DNA of 64,000 nt, taken from Arcobacter sp. LA11. GTDB lineage: Bacteria > Campylobacterota > Campylobacteria > Campylobacterales > Arcobacteraceae. The notes under the pieces were generated by a model. It did not search any database. It worked only from the letters and a program-made list of their open reading frames with translations, and was not told where the DNA came from. Positions 1 to 9,041 of this stretch are shown here, piece by piece. The DNA lies in contig NZ_BDIR01000015.1 of NCBI RefSeq assembly GCF_001895145.1, positions 1-64,000 of the forward strand, read 5' to 3'. Position 1 is the stretch's first letter, and the number at the start of each line of letters is the position of its first letter. A program made the position numbers and the translations under genes.

Positions 1-103
1 GCATAGCTGGGTTTTGAAACTCTGCTATTACTTCTCTCATAATATGAATTGATTCTGCCTCTAACTGTTTTAAATGCGTTAGTCTTTCTTGACTTATTTT
101 CAT
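1..103 (-). CDS. cysD: Sulfate adenylyltransferase subunit 2 (CysD), N-terminal fragment
   Basis: The first 34 codons of a minus-strand gene are visible before the window ends. The start ATG is at 103-101, with a GAGAAG ribosome site just upstream. The peptide reads [17 protein letters not shown] followed by SIHIMREV and EFQNPAM, the highly conserved start of CysD just before its PP-loop. CysD is the small, catalytic subunit of ATP sulfurylase and makes adenylyl sulfate (APS) from ATP and sulfate, with the GTPase CysN as partner. CysN is not visible and is expected further left. The gene lies 23 bp downstream of cysQ and two genes after cysC, so the three form a sulfate-activation group at the tail of the polysaccharide operon. 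The call rests on a short but diagnostic stretch. Confidence 0.85.
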   Translation of the reverse strand, partial: MKISQERLTHLKQLEAESIHIMREVIAEFQNPAM

Positions 104-126
104 TTTATTTCTTCTCTTTTTCAATT

Positions 127-894
127 TCAATTAACAACAAACCAAGGATTAAGTAACTTCTCTTTATTATAAACTATAGGGTTAATATTGTTTTTATTAT
201 CAACCTGATAAGTCATTTTACCACTTTCCCTAACTATTGCATCAGCTGCTGCAGTATCCCATTCCATAGTAGGAGCAAGCCTTGGATAAATGTCAGCTAT
301 TCCTTCTGCTACCAAACAAAGTTTTAGACTTGAGCCTTTAGATATTTGTTGAATTTCTTTTGTCTCTAAATTATCAATGAATTTTTGTGTTTCATTAGAT
401 AAATGAGATTTTGAAGCTACAACTGATAGTTTTTCTTTTGGATTAGAATTAATTTGTAAAGGAAGTTTTTCATTATTCTTAAAAGCTCCCTCATTTTGTT
501 TAGCATAATATATATTATTTAAAACCGGAGCATAAACAACTCCTAGAACTGGTATACTATTATGAATTAATGCAATGTTAACTGTAAATTCTCCATTCTT
601 ATTTATAAACTCTTTTGTTCCATCTATTGGATCTATACAAAAGTAATATTCCCAATTTTTTCTAATACTATAATCTATTTGTTTATTTTCTTCACTCATT
701 AATGGTATTTTTGGATATAAGAAAGTTAAAGCTTCACAAATTATCTCATTAGACTTTGTATCTGCTTCAGTAAGAGGTGATTTATCATCTTTATAATCTA
801 TTCTAAAATCTTTATTATATATTTCAAGAATAGCATTGCCTGCTTTTATAGCTATATTTTTAATATCTTCTATATTAATATTTTTAAATTGCAT
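127..894 (-). CDS. cysQ: 3'(2'),5'-bisphosphate nucleotidase CysQ
   Basis: This 255-residue protein belongs to the inositol monophosphatase superfamily. The metal-binding motifs are in order: SEEN at residues 67-70, DPIDGT at 88-93 and EWDTAAAD at 211-218. CysQ removes the 3' phosphate from adenosine 3',5'-bisphosphate (PAP), the by-product of PAPS-dependent sulfate transfer or reduction, in the cytoplasm. Length and motif order fit CysQ better than inositol or fructose phosphatases, and its place between cysC and cysD supports this. It overlaps cysC by 11 bp, so translation is probably coupled. A second IMPase-family gene lies at 33796-34527 but diverges from this one. Confidence 0.88.
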   Translation of the reverse strand: MQFKNINIEDIKNIAIKAGNAILEIYNKDFRIDYKDDKSPLTEADTKSNEIICEALTFLYPKIPLMSEENKQIDYSIRKNWEYYFCIDPIDGTKEFINKNGEFTVNIALIHNSIPVLGVVYAPVLNNIYYAKQNEGAFKNNEKLPLQINSNPKEKLSVVASKSHLSNETQKFIDNLETKEIQQISKGSSLKLCLVAEGIADIYPRLAPTMEWDTAAADAIVRESGKMTYQVDNKNNINPIVYNKEKLLNPWFVVN

Positions 895-1522
895 AATCGT
901 TTTCAGTTCCTTTTATATAACCATATTTCATAAGATAACTTATTATTTTATCCACACTTTGATTAATATCTAATTCATCTGTTTTTATCTCTATATGAGG
1001 TTCCTTAGGAGCTTCATAAGGAGAATCAATTCCTGTAAAATTTTTTATATCACCATTTCTTGCTTTTTCATATAAACCTTTTGGGTCTCTATTTTCACAG
1101 ACTTCAAGAGGAGTATTTACAAATACTTCTATAAATTCATCATATTTAACTAAAGATTTTGCAATTTGTCTATCAGATTTAAAAGGAGAGATAAAAGCCG
1201 TAAGGGCAATAATACCTGCATCTACAAATAGTTTTGCAACTTCTCCTATTCTTCTAATATTTTCAACTCTATCTACTTCAGAAAATCCTAAATCTTTATT
1301 TAATCCATGTCTAATATTATCTCCATCAAGAAGGCATGTTTTTATTCCTTTTTTAAATAGTTCCATTTCTATTGCATTTGCCAAAGTTGATTTTCCAGAA
1401 CCTGAAAGCCCTGTAAACCAAATAATACAAGGTCTTTGATTCAAAAGTATTTCACGCTTTTTTTTTGTTATGTTTTGACTATGCCATATTATATCTTCAT
1501 TTATTTGATATTTTTTTTTCAT
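884..1522 (-). CDS. cysC: Adenylylsulfate kinase CysC
   Basis: APS kinase phosphorylates APS to PAPS, the donor used by sulfotransferases. The 212-residue protein has the P-loop GLSGSGKS at residues 38-45, the LDGDNIRHGLN substrate segment at about 65-75, FISPF at about 110-114 and DPKGLYEKAR at about 146-155, all hallmarks of CysC. The C-terminal SPYEAP segment is also typical. It is a stand-alone kinase, not a CysN-CysC fusion. The gene overlaps pgi by 4 bp upstream and cysQ by 11 bp downstream. Its location at the end of a polysaccharide operon, rather than with assimilatory sulfite-reduction genes, suggests PAPS for sulfating a surface glycan. No sulfotransferase is visible in this window. 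Confidence 0.93.
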   Translation of the reverse strand: MKKKYQINEDIIWHSQNITKKKREILLNQRPCIIWFTGLSGSGKSTLANAIEMELFKKGIKTCLLDGDNIRHGLNKDLGFSEVDRVENIRRIGEVAKLFVDAGIIALTAFISPFKSDRQIAKSLVKYDEFIEVFVNTPLEVCENRDPKGLYEKARNGDIKNFTGIDSPYEAPKEPHIEIKTDELDINQSVDKIISYLMKYGYIKGTENDYAI

Positions 1523-2724
1523 TTACTATCTTTCAACTTATTTTTTAAAATAACCTTACCAGTTTCAACTCCAGGTTGATTATAAGTATTAATTTGTACG
1601 AATTTTCCTACGCTTGATGTAAGCAATTGAAATGTGTACATTAGTTTTCCAATATTATACTCATTTACTCTTTCTATTGTAATTACATCACTTGGTATAT
1701 CTTTTAGCTGTTCAATTGCCTTGATAGTTGCGTCAGCCTGGTAATTTATTAAATCTTTAAATTTAATATTATTTATATAATCAAATTCATCTAAAAACTT
1801 TAGTGGAATATTAGGTATTTTTGTATCTTCTTCAAAATCTTCTACTTTTATAAAGGTCACTGTTTTATCTCTTTTGCCTTCCATAATTAATTGTAAAAAA
1901 GAATGTTGATCTACAGGGCCTAATATTCCTACGGGAGTTAAAGATTGCCTAGTGCCATTTACATTTAATTTTCCTAAACTTTCACCCCATAATTGAATAT
2001 ACCATTTATTAAAGCCTTCTAAAAGTGAAGAATAAGAGAAAACTACATTAATATTAAATCTATTTTTGTTTTCTACTAAAAACCTTGCTTTATTTAAAAT
2101 ATGTAAATAATACTCTTTTTTTTCAAAGAAAGAAGAATCTACTTCTTTACAACCACAAAGCAACTCATCTATATCAATACCTAAAATTGAAAGAGGAACT
2201 AACCCAACTGTACTAAATACAGAAAATCTTCCACCTACATTTTTAGGAATTTCAAATATTTTCATTTTATGAGTAATGGCATAATCATTTAATTTTGAAC
2301 TATTTTCAGTAATACATACACAATTTGAGTTATCAATTTTTATTAAAGAATGTAAATATTTGAATATAGAGATAGTCTCAATAGTTGACCCTGATTTTGA
2401 GATTACAATATATAAAGCATCATCTAAATCAATTTTTGAAATTCTTTTTTTTATATCTAAGGGATCTGTTGACTCTAGAAAATGTAGTTTTTTCCCATTT
2501 TGTTTATGTCTTAAGAAATTGTGAATTGCATATGTTCCTAAGGAACTTCCTCCTATACCAATTACTACTATATGTTGTTGTTTTACAGTTTTTGCAAATT
2601 CTTTTATCTCTGTAATATCTTGATACGGAAGGTTATAATATCCTATATCCTTTTTTTCATCTACTATTTTTTCAAAAATTTCATCATTTGATTTTATTTC
2701 ATAGAAATTTTTACTATATTGCAT
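1519..2724 (-). CDS. pgi: Glucose-6-phosphate isomerase
   Basis: This enzyme interconverts fructose 6-phosphate and glucose 6-phosphate in the cytoplasm. The 401-residue protein shows the sugar-isomerase fold with GIGGSS at about residues 56-61, SKSGSTIET at about 109-117, a GGRFSVFS segment and the LWGESLGK segment, all active-site elements of Pgi. It is the short form seen in Campylobacterota rather than the roughly 550-residue enterobacterial form. The gene lies 3 bp after galU and overlaps cysC by 4 bp. Beside galU and ugd it can feed glucose 6-phosphate toward UDP-glucose and UDP-uronic acids. The phosphoglucomutase needed between Pgi and GalU is not in this window. Confidence 0.93.
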   Translation of the reverse strand: MQYSKNFYEIKSNDEIFEKIVDEKKDIGYYNLPYQDITEIKEFAKTVKQQHIVVIGIGGSSLGTYAIHNFLRHKQNGKKLHFLESTDPLDIKKRISKIDLDDALYIVISKSGSTIETISIFKYLHSLIKIDNSNCVCITENSSKLNDYAITHKMKIFEIPKNVGGRFSVFSTVGLVPLSILGIDIDELLCGCKEVDSSFFEKKEYYLHILNKARFLVENKNRFNINVVFSYSSLLEGFNKWYIQLWGESLGKLNVNGTRQSLTPVGILGPVDQHSFLQLIMEGKRDKTVTFIKVEDFEEDTKIPNIPLKFLDEFDYINNIKFKDLINYQADATIKAIEQLKDIPSDVITIERVNEYNIGKLMYTFQLLTSSVGKFVQINTYNQPGVETGKVILKNKLKDSK

Positions 2725-2727
2725 GAT

Positions 2728-3546
2728 TTATTTAATTTCTTTTTCATAAAAATAATTTGTTGCATTTACAAATCCATCAATAGAGCCACAATCGAATCTT
2801 TGACCATCAAATTTATACGCTAGAACCATACTTTTTTTTGATTGTTCTAATAAAGCATCTGTTATTTGTATCTCTCCACCTTTTCCAGGTTTTGTTTTTC
2901 TAATAATATCAAAAATATCTGGAGTTAAGAGATATCTTCCAATTATTGCTAAATTTGAAGGAGCATTTTTTGGTTCTGGTTTCTCTACCATATCAGATAT
3001 CATATATACATTTTTAGATATCTCTTCACCTACTATTACACCATATTTATTTGTTTGATCTTTTGGAACTTCTTCTATTGCTATAATTGGGCATTGATAC
3101 TTTTTATATAATTCAATCATTTGGGAAAGTACACCTTTGGGAGCATCACACAAATCATCTGCAAGAACTACTGCAAAAGCTTCATTTCCAATTAAAGTTT
3201 CACCTGAAAGAATAGCATGACCTAATCCTTTCATTTCTATTTGTCTTGTATAAGAGAAAGTACATTTAGTAATTACATCTCTAATCTCTGTTAAATAATG
3301 TTCTTTACTAGTTCCTTTTATTTGATGTTCTAATTCATAAGAGATATCAAAGTGATCTTCAATAGCTCTTTTACCACGACCTGTCACTATCGCCATAGTA
3401 TCTATTCCTGCAGCTAATGCTTCTTCTACACCATATTGAATTAAAGGTTTTGTAAGTATGGGTAACATCTCTTTAGGGGTCGCTTTTGTCGCAGGCAAGA
3501 ACCTAGTTCCATAGCCTGCTGCGGGAAATAAACATTTTTTTATCAT
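2728..3546 (-). CDS. galU: UTP-glucose-1-phosphate uridylyltransferase GalU
   Basis: GalU makes UDP-glucose from UTP and glucose 1-phosphate. The 272-residue protein opens with the nucleotidyltransferase signature FPAAGYGTRFLPATKA and the PKEMLPI segment, which bind UTP, and contains VLADDLCD and a VEKP segment later, as in bacterial GalU. Length is normal for the family. It lies 1 bp downstream of the Wzz-like gene and 3 bp upstream of pgi. UDP-glucose is the substrate of the Ugd enzyme encoded at 7118-8287, so these genes supply UDP-glucuronate, and with the epimerase at 6049 UDP-galacturonate, for LOS or capsule. Confidence 0.94.
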   Translation of the reverse strand: MIKKCLFPAAGYGTRFLPATKATPKEMLPILTKPLIQYGVEEALAAGIDTMAIVTGRGKRAIEDHFDISYELEHQIKGTSKEHYLTEIRDVITKCTFSYTRQIEMKGLGHAILSGETLIGNEAFAVVLADDLCDAPKGVLSQMIELYKKYQCPIIAIEEVPKDQTNKYGVIVGEEISKNVYMISDMVEKPEPKNAPSNLAIIGRYLLTPDIFDIIRKTKPGKGGEIQITDALLEQSKKSMVLAYKFDGQRFDCGSIDGFVNATNYFYEKEIK

Positions 3547-3547
3547 T

Positions 3548-4738
3548 TTACTTTTCTTCTTTTTTTAAGTTCTGAATGAAATTTATAAAAAACACTAAAA
3601 ATATAGATAAAATTAATCCAGCTATAAATGAAACTAATATAATAAGTTTTTTCTTTGGTTTTATTGGGCTATCATTTACAATAATTTCACCTACTATTTC
3701 AGAATTCTTTATACTACCATCTACTAATTTATTTTCTAATTGTTTTATTTTTTCTTTTAAATTTGAAATTTTATTAACTAAATTAATTTCAAGTTCTACT
3801 TTTAGTTTATTCAATAATTCTTGAATTATATTTTGTTTTTTTATCTCTAGTTCTTTTAATGTAATATCTTTTAAGTTTTTAATTTTTATTTCAATGTCTG
3901 TTAAATCTGAATTTAAAATAGTTTCTTTTTTAGTGTTTAAATCCTCTATCTTATTTTGTAAATTTAATACTAGGTTTTGTGTATTTAAAAGTTGCATAGA
4001 CATCAACATATTTTGTGTATCATTATCTGAATTAATAGTTGAAATTTTTTTTATACTTTCCTCATATTCTTTCAATTTTGAATTATTAAATTTTAATTTG
4101 TTTTCAATAGAATTAAGTATAGTAGTCTTAAAAAAAGCCATTTCATTATATAAGTTAGGTAATTTTTGTTCTTTTATTAATCTAATTTCCCTATCAATAT
4201 TTGCTATAGTTTGAGTTTTAACTTTTTTGATTTGAAATTCTAAATTTGTTTTTTCAATTCTTTCAAAATAATAAATTTCTTTTTTGATATTTTTAATACT
4301 AAGTTTTGTTTTATAGATTTCTTGATTAATTTTTTGTTTATATTCATTTTTTATAAATTCAATAACTTCCTTATTCTTTTTTATTGCTATTTCATTATCT
4401 CTCCCCTCAGTTATTATTTCTAAAAAATTTTCAACTTTTTTCACTGTTTTAATATCTTTTACTAAAATATCACTTTGAAGATTTTTATTATCAACATTAA
4501 AAATAATACGTAATTTTTTTTCTATAATTTTACTATCATCTAAAAGTTTGTTATCAATATATCCTATTCTAACTACTGATTTCACTTGATACACTGGAGG
4601 TTTAAATAATACATAAATCATTGATAATAATACTATTAAAAATGTGACTATTAGAATAAACTTTTTCTTAGGAAGTATTATATTAACCAATTTTCTTAAG
4701 TCTATTTCATCTTCTTGTATATATTGTTCTTTCGACAA
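3548..4738 (-). CDS. Wzz/chain-length-determinant-like inner membrane protein
   Basis: This 396-residue protein has the polysaccharide co-polymerase layout. It has a short cytoplasmic N-terminus (residues about 1-27), a first membrane helix at about 28-48, a PPVYQ-like segment soon after it, a long charged coiled-coil periplasmic region, and a second helix at about 366-387 beside a PKKKL segment. Wzz-type proteins set the length of O-antigen or capsule chains. No C-terminal tyrosine-kinase domain is present. Sequence in the coiled-coil part is low in complexity (Lys, Ile, Asn, Glu), so homology claims beyond the termini are weak. The gene lies between the UDP-HexNAc dehydrogenase (57-bp gap) and galU (1-bp gap). 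Confidence 0.78.
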   Translation of the reverse strand: MSKEQYIQEDEIDLRKLVNIILPKKKFILIVTFLIVLLSMIYVLFKPPVYQVKSVVRIGYIDNKLLDDSKIIEKKLRIIFNVDNKNLQSDILVKDIKTVKKVENFLEIITEGRDNEIAIKKNKEVIEFIKNEYKQKINQEIYKTKLSIKNIKKEIYYFERIEKTNLEFQIKKVKTQTIANIDREIRLIKEQKLPNLYNEMAFFKTTILNSIENKLKFNNSKLKEYEESIKKISTINSDNDTQNMLMSMQLLNTQNLVLNLQNKIEDLNTKKETILNSDLTDIEIKIKNLKDITLKELEIKKQNIIQELLNKLKVELEINLVNKISNLKEKIKQLENKLVDGSIKNSEIVGEIIVNDSPIKPKKKLIILVSFIAGLILSIFLVFFINFIQNLKKEEK

Positions 4739-4795
4739 GTTATTCCTTACTTTTTAGATTTTATTATACATAAAAATATCTAAATGAATTATGAA

Positions 4796-6052
4796 TTATA
4801 ATCTTTCATCAACAATATCTTCCTTCCACAAAGATTTCACATCAAAAATAACTTGATTCTCTTTTTTTATAATATCAATCATCTTAAACTCATCATGCCC
4901 AACGGCTAAGATAATTGAGTTATATTGCTCTAAAGTATATTTATCTAATAAATCAATATTATATTCTAATTTAACTTCTTCTTTTTTTGCCCAAGGATCA
5001 TATACATCAATTGTACAACCATATTCGTTTAGTTCTTTAATAATATCAATAACTCTTGTATTTCTAATATCAGGACAATTTTCTTTAAAAGTAAGTCCTA
5101 AAATTAAAACCTTTGAATCTTTAATTGCAAGACCTTTTTTTATCATTAACTTAACTACTCTTTCTGCAATATATTTACCCATACCACTATTTATCTGTCT
5201 TGCACCTAAAATCAGATTTGGTTTATAACCCAACTCTTGTGCTTTATATGTTAAATAATATGGATCCACACCAATACAATGTCCTCCAACTAATCCAGGT
5301 TTTAATTTAATAAAATTCCACTTTGTTGAAGCAGCTTCAATTACATCATTTGTATCTATACCCATGGTATTAAAGATTAATGCTAATTCATTAATAAGAG
5401 CAATATTTACATCTCTTTGTGTATTCTCTATTACCTTTGCTGCTTCAGCTACTTTTATTGAGCTTGCCTTATGCGTTCCAGCAGTAATTATTGAGCGATA
5501 TAATTCATCTACAATATTAGCAATTAAAGGCGTAGAACCAGACGTAATTTTTAATATTTTTGTTAGTGTATGCTCTTTATCCCCAGGATTTATCCTTTCA
5601 GGAGAGTAGCCACAAAAGAAATCTTCATTAAACTTCATCTTTGATTCTTTTTCAAGCTCAGGTACACATACTTCTTCTGTTACACCAGGGTAAACAGTAG
5701 ATTCATAGATTACAATATCATCTTTTTTAATAACTTTACCTAACATCTGAGAAGATTTAACTAATGGAGTTAAATCTGGTCTATTTGAACTATCTATTGG
5801 AGTAGGTACTGTTACAATATAAATATTTGAATCTTTTATATCTTCTAAGTTTTCTGAATATTTTAAACAATCTTTTACTTCATTTAATTGATTTTCATCT
5901 AATTCTAATGTTCTATCAAATCCATTTTTTAACTCCTCGACTCTAACTTTATTGATATCAAAGCCTACTACCTCTTTATTTTTTTTTGCAAAAGCATGGG
6001 CTAAAGGAAGTCCTACATAACCTAAACCTATTATACAAATTTTATAATTCAT
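4796..6052 (-). CDS. Nucleotide sugar dehydrogenase, TviB/WbpO type
   Basis: This enzyme oxidises C6 of a UDP-sugar, most likely UDP-N-acetylglucosamine or UDP-N-acetylgalactosamine, to the uronic acid with two NAD+. The 418-residue protein has the Rossmann motif [10 protein letters not shown] at about residues 9-18, a TVPTPID segment, and the catalytic cysteine in [12 protein letters not shown] at about residue 258. The [15 protein letters not shown] start is characteristic of the TviB/WbpO branch rather than the Ugd branch. It overlaps the epimerase gene by 4 bp. Two different UDP-sugar dehydrogenases in one operon (see ugd at 7118) imply both a hexuronic acid and an N-acetylhexosaminuronic acid in the glycan. 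The exact substrate cannot be set from sequence alone. Confidence 0.87.
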   Translation of the reverse strand: MNYKICIIGLGYVGLPLAHAFAKKNKEVVGFDINKVRVEELKNGFDRTLELDENQLNEVKDCLKYSENLEDIKDSNIYIVTVPTPIDSSNRPDLTPLVKSSQMLGKVIKKDDIVIYESTVYPGVTEEVCVPELEKESKMKFNEDFFCGYSPERINPGDKEHTLTKILKITSGSTPLIANIVDELYRSIITAGTHKASSIKVAEAAKVIENTQRDVNIALINELALIFNTMGIDTNDVIEAASTKWNFIKLKPGLVGGHCIGVDPYYLTYKAQELGYKPNLILGARQINSGMGKYIAERVVKLMIKKGLAIKDSKVLILGLTFKENCPDIRNTRVIDIIKELNEYGCTIDVYDPWAKKEEVKLEYNIDLLDKYTLEQYNSIILAVGHDEFKMIDIIKKENQVIFDVKSLWKEDIVDERL

Positions 6053-7107
6053 TTCTTTCCCCCATAAAATTCTTTATACCATTTTACAAATTCATTTATT
6101 CCATTTTTTAAATTTGTATTTGGTTTATAATCAAAATCATTGATTAATCCACGTGTATCTGCATAAGTAGATTTCACATCACCTGCTTGCATATGCATCA
6201 TTATCTTTTCTGCTTCTATCCCAAATGAAGACTCTAATGTTCCTATAAAATCTAAAAGTTGTACGGGAGCATTATTTCCAATATTATATACACTAAACGG
6301 TGCAGAAGAAATAGCTGGATTTGGGTTGTTTTCATCAAAGTCAATACTCTGTTTTGCAGGATTATCTATTACTTTTATTATTCCATTAACAATATCACCA
6401 ACATATGTGAAGTCTCTACTCATATCACCATGATTAAATACTTTAATAGGTCTGTCATTTAATATTGCATCAGCAAAAAGCATTGGAGCCATATCAGGAC
6501 GCCCCCAAGGACCATAAACAGTAAAAAACCTAAGACCTGTAGTTGAGATATCATAAAGATGGGAATATGTATGAGCCATCATCTCATTTGATTTCTTTGT
6601 AGCTGCATATAATGATATTGGGTGATCAGTATGATCACTTGTTTTGAAAGGTTGTGATTTGTTTAACCCATAAACAGATGAAGATGACGCATATGCTAAG
6701 TTTTTAACATCATTATGTCTACAAGCTTCAAGTATATTCATAAAGCCAACTACATTTGATTGGATATAGGCATGAGGATTCTCTAAGGAGTATCGAACTC
6801 CTGCTTGGGCTGCTAAGTTACATACAGCATCAAATTTTTCTTTTTCAAAGAGGGCATTTATCTCACTTGTATTTGCCAAATCCATTTTAATAAATTTATG
6901 GCTTGAATATTTAGCTGAAGAGACAAGTTTATTACTATTTATACTCTCTCTTTGTATCCCAAGCTCTTCTAGTCTTGCATATTTTAAGTTTACATCATAG
7001 TAATCATTAATATTATCAATTCCAATTACTTCATTACCTCGTTCAAGTAACTTTTGAGCTAAATGAAAACCAATAAACCCTGCTGTTCCTGTTATTAATA
7101 TCTTCAA
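6049..7107 (-). CDS. UDP-glucuronate 4-epimerase-like NAD-dependent epimerase
   Basis: This short-chain dehydrogenase-fold epimerase matches the CapI/LspL type that converts UDP-glucuronate to UDP-galacturonate. It shows the NAD-binding GTAGFIG motif at residues 7-13, [20 protein letters not shown] typical of this subfamily, SSSSVYG and the catalytic YAATKK tyrosine-lysine pair. I place the start at a TTG at 7107-7105, preceded by a GAGAG ribosome site, giving 352 residues; a longer reading would run into the end of ugd. The TTG is nested with an ATG-AAT-TGA mini-frame at 7112-7104. It lies 10 bp after ugd, whose product UDP-glucuronate is its likely substrate, and overlaps the next gene by 4 bp. 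Confidence 0.88.
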   Translation of the reverse strand: MKILITGTAGFIGFHLAQKLLERGNEVIGIDNINDYYDVNLKYARLEELGIQRESINSNKLVSSAKYSSHKFIKMDLANTSEINALFEKEKFDAVCNLAAQAGVRYSLENPHAYIQSNVVGFMNILEACRHNDVKNLAYASSSSVYGLNKSQPFKTSDHTDHPISLYAATKKSNEMMAHTYSHLYDISTTGLRFFTVYGPWGRPDMAPMLFADAILNDRPIKVFNHGDMSRDFTYVGDIVNGIIKVIDNPAKQSIDFDENNPNPAISSAPFSVYNIGNNAPVQLLDFIGTLESSFGIEAEKIMMHMQAGDVKSTYADTRGLINDFDYKPNTNLKNGINEFVKWYKEFYGGKK

Positions 7108-7117
7108 TTCATTTCTC

Positions 7118-8287
7118 TCAACTATCACTATTAAAGATATCTCTAGTATACACTTTACTTTCAACATCAAGTAAGTTTTCTGATAATCTATTTGCAACAA
7201 TTACATCACTTATCTTTTTAAACTCATCTAAATCTTTTATAACTTTTGAATGGAAGAACTCATCATCTTCAAGTACAGGTTCATAAATAACTACTTCTAT
7301 TCCTTTAGCTTTAATTCTTTTCATTATTCCTTGGATTGCAGAGCTTCTAAAATTATCACTTCCCGTTTTCATTACAAGCCTATAAACACCAACTACTTTT
7401 GGATTTTTAGAAACTATTGAATCAGCTATAAAATCTTTTCTCGTTGTATTTGCATTTACAATTGCTTCAATCATATTTGAAGGTACATCTTTATAATTTG
7501 CTAAAAGTTGTTTTGTATCTTTTGGTAAGCAATATCCCCCATAACCAAAAGAAGGATTGTTATAATGAGACCCTATTCTAGGATCTAAACCTATTCCTTC
7601 TATTATCTGTCTTGTATCAAGATTATGAGATTGAGCATAAGAATCTAATTCGTTAAAATATGCAACCCTCATAGCAAGATATGTATTTGAGAATAGTTTC
7701 ACTGCTTCGGCTTCAGTTGAGTCAGTAAAAAGAATATCTATATCACTTTTTATCGCACCTTCAGCTAAAAGATTAGCAAAAACCTCTGCACGTCTTGACT
7801 TTTCACCAACAATAATTCTTGAGGGGTATAAATTATCAAATAAGGCTTTTCCTTCTCTTAAAAACTCTGGAGAAAAAATTATATTAGCAGTATTGAACTC
7901 TTCATTTATTTTTTTTGTATACCCCACAGGAATAGTACTTTTTATTATCATCGTTGTGCTAGAATTTATTTCTAATACATCTTTTATAACATATTCAATT
8001 GATTTTGTATTAAAATAATTTGTTTCTGGATCATAATCGGTTGGTGTTGAAATAATTACATAATCTGCGTTTTCATAAGCTTCTTTTTTATCTAAAGTAG
8101 CTCTAAAGTTTAACTTTTCATTTTTTAAATACTCTTGTATTTCTTCATCTTCAATTGGAGATATTCTTTTGTTTAATAACTCTACTTTTTCAGGAATAAT
8201 ATCTAATGCGACTACTTCATTATTTTGAGATAGTAATATTCCATTAGAGAGTCCTACATATCCGGTTCCAGCTATTGCTATTTTCAT
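7118..8287 (-). CDS. ugd: UDP-glucose 6-dehydrogenase
   Basis: Ugd oxidises UDP-glucose to UDP-glucuronate using two NAD+. The 389-residue protein starts [16 protein letters not shown], contains the [15 protein letters not shown] segment typical of the short Ugd branch (as in Klebsiella and E. coli), FSPEFLREG, and the catalytic cysteine in [14 protein letters not shown] at about residue 253. Length matches the 388-residue enterobacterial enzymes. GalU (2728) supplies its substrate and the epimerase (6049) can use its product. A 53-bp gap separates it from neuA upstream, one of the larger gaps in this operon. Confidence 0.93.
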   Translation of the reverse strand: MKIAIAGTGYVGLSNGILLSQNNEVVALDIIPEKVELLNKRISPIEDEEIQEYLKNEKLNFRATLDKKEAYENADYVIISTPTDYDPETNYFNTKSIEYVIKDVLEINSSTTMIIKSTIPVGYTKKINEEFNTANIIFSPEFLREGKALFDNLYPSRIIVGEKSRRAEVFANLLAEGAIKSDIDILFTDSTEAEAVKLFSNTYLAMRVAYFNELDSYAQSHNLDTRQIIEGIGLDPRIGSHYNNPSFGYGGYCLPKDTKQLLANYKDVPSNMIEAIVNANTTRKDFIADSIVSKNPKVVGVYRLVMKTGSDNFRSSAIQGIMKRIKAKGIEVVIYEPVLEDDEFFHSKVIKDLDEFKKISDVIVANRLSENLLDVESKVYTRDIFNSDS

Positions 8288-8340
8288 ATTACCCCTTTTT
8301 TCTAAACGCGTATTTTAACAAAAACTGGCTAAATAGTTAT

Positions 8341-9033
8341 TTACTTATATATTTCTACTCTATTTTTTTTAACCATTGCTTCTAAAAATATAAAATCTTC
8401 CTCAGAATCAATATTTATATTTTGAGACATTTTATATGGAATAGTTTTTTCAGGTAAGAAAGTCTTTTCATCTAATATTACATCTACTTTTGTCACATAT
8501 ATTGCGCCATTTAAAGCATAAATCTTAGGTAAGGACTGTCTTGGTACCTCTGAAGTTGTACCTTCTATAAAAGGTTTTACAAAACCTTTTTCATTAGTAG
8601 TTTTTAATTTATAAGGATGTGGTTCTTCAAATTCACAAACTGAAACAGATGCATCTACACTATTTTTTTCAAGTATTTCTATCATCTTTTTAATATCTTC
8701 AGGTTTTCGAATAGGAGATGTTGGCTGTAATAAAACTAGGTAATCATATTTTTTCTCAAGTTTATTTAATATATCTATTATTACATCAATACTCTTAGCC
8801 GTATCCGTTGCAAATTCTTTAGGTCTTAAACCTAAGGAATTTGCACCTGCTTTTATAGCAATATTTTCATACTCAACACAATCAGTAGAAACATATACAT
8901 CATCAACTACTTCACAATTTTTCCCAACATTTACAGCTAATTCTAAAAGAGTTTTTCCTTCTATTTTTGCAATATTTTTATTTGGAAAACCTTTTGAACC
9001 ACATCTTGCAGGAACAACAGCTAATACTCTCAT
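8341..9033 (-). CDS. neuA: Acylneuraminate cytidylyltransferase (NeuA-like)
   Basis: This enzyme activates a nonulosonic acid (sialic, legionaminic or similar) with CTP to the CMP-sugar. The 230-residue protein begins with the CTP-binding signature VPARCGSKGFPNKN at residues 7-20, followed by YVSTDC, LLQPTSPIRKPEDI and VPRQSLP with LNGAIY, all diagnostic for the NeuA family. It lacks the extra C-terminal acetylesterase domain of some NeuA proteins. It lies 8 bp after neuC, which follows neuB, giving a compact neuBCA unit. Whether the substrate is Neu5Ac or a di-N-acetyl relative cannot be read directly, although the missing Leg/Pse genes favour Neu5Ac or a close relative. Confidence 0.88.
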   Translation of the reverse strand: MRVLAVVPARCGSKGFPNKNIAKIEGKTLLELAVNVGKNCEVVDDVYVSTDCVEYENIAIKAGANSLGLRPKEFATDTAKSIDVIIDILNKLEKKYDYLVLLQPTSPIRKPEDIKKMIEILEKNSVDASVSVCEFEEPHPYKLKTTNEKGFVKPFIEGTTSEVPRQSLPKIYALNGAIYVTKVDVILDEKTFLPEKTIPYKMSQNINIDSEEDFIFLEAMVKKNRVEIYK

Positions 9034-9041
9034 ATTTTTCC

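Noticed and set aside
1450-1520. Two T9 tracts in cysC as possible phase-variation sites
   Set aside because: A/T runs of this length are common by chance in DNA this AT-rich, and both encode ordinary Lys runs. Campylobacterota phase variation usually uses G/C tracts, none of which I saw.
2385-2615. Open frame on the plus strand opposite pgi (and many like it opposite gltB, galU, gspE and the RHS gene)
   Set aside because: The predicted peptides are Leu/Phe/Tyr-rich, lack ribosome sites and lie over clearly coding minus-strand genes, as expected for AT-rich complementary frames.
6049-7200. A longer epimerase starting at 7200
   Set aside because: The extra 31 residues overlap the end of ugd, do not match the family start and have no ribosome site; the TTG at 7107 does.
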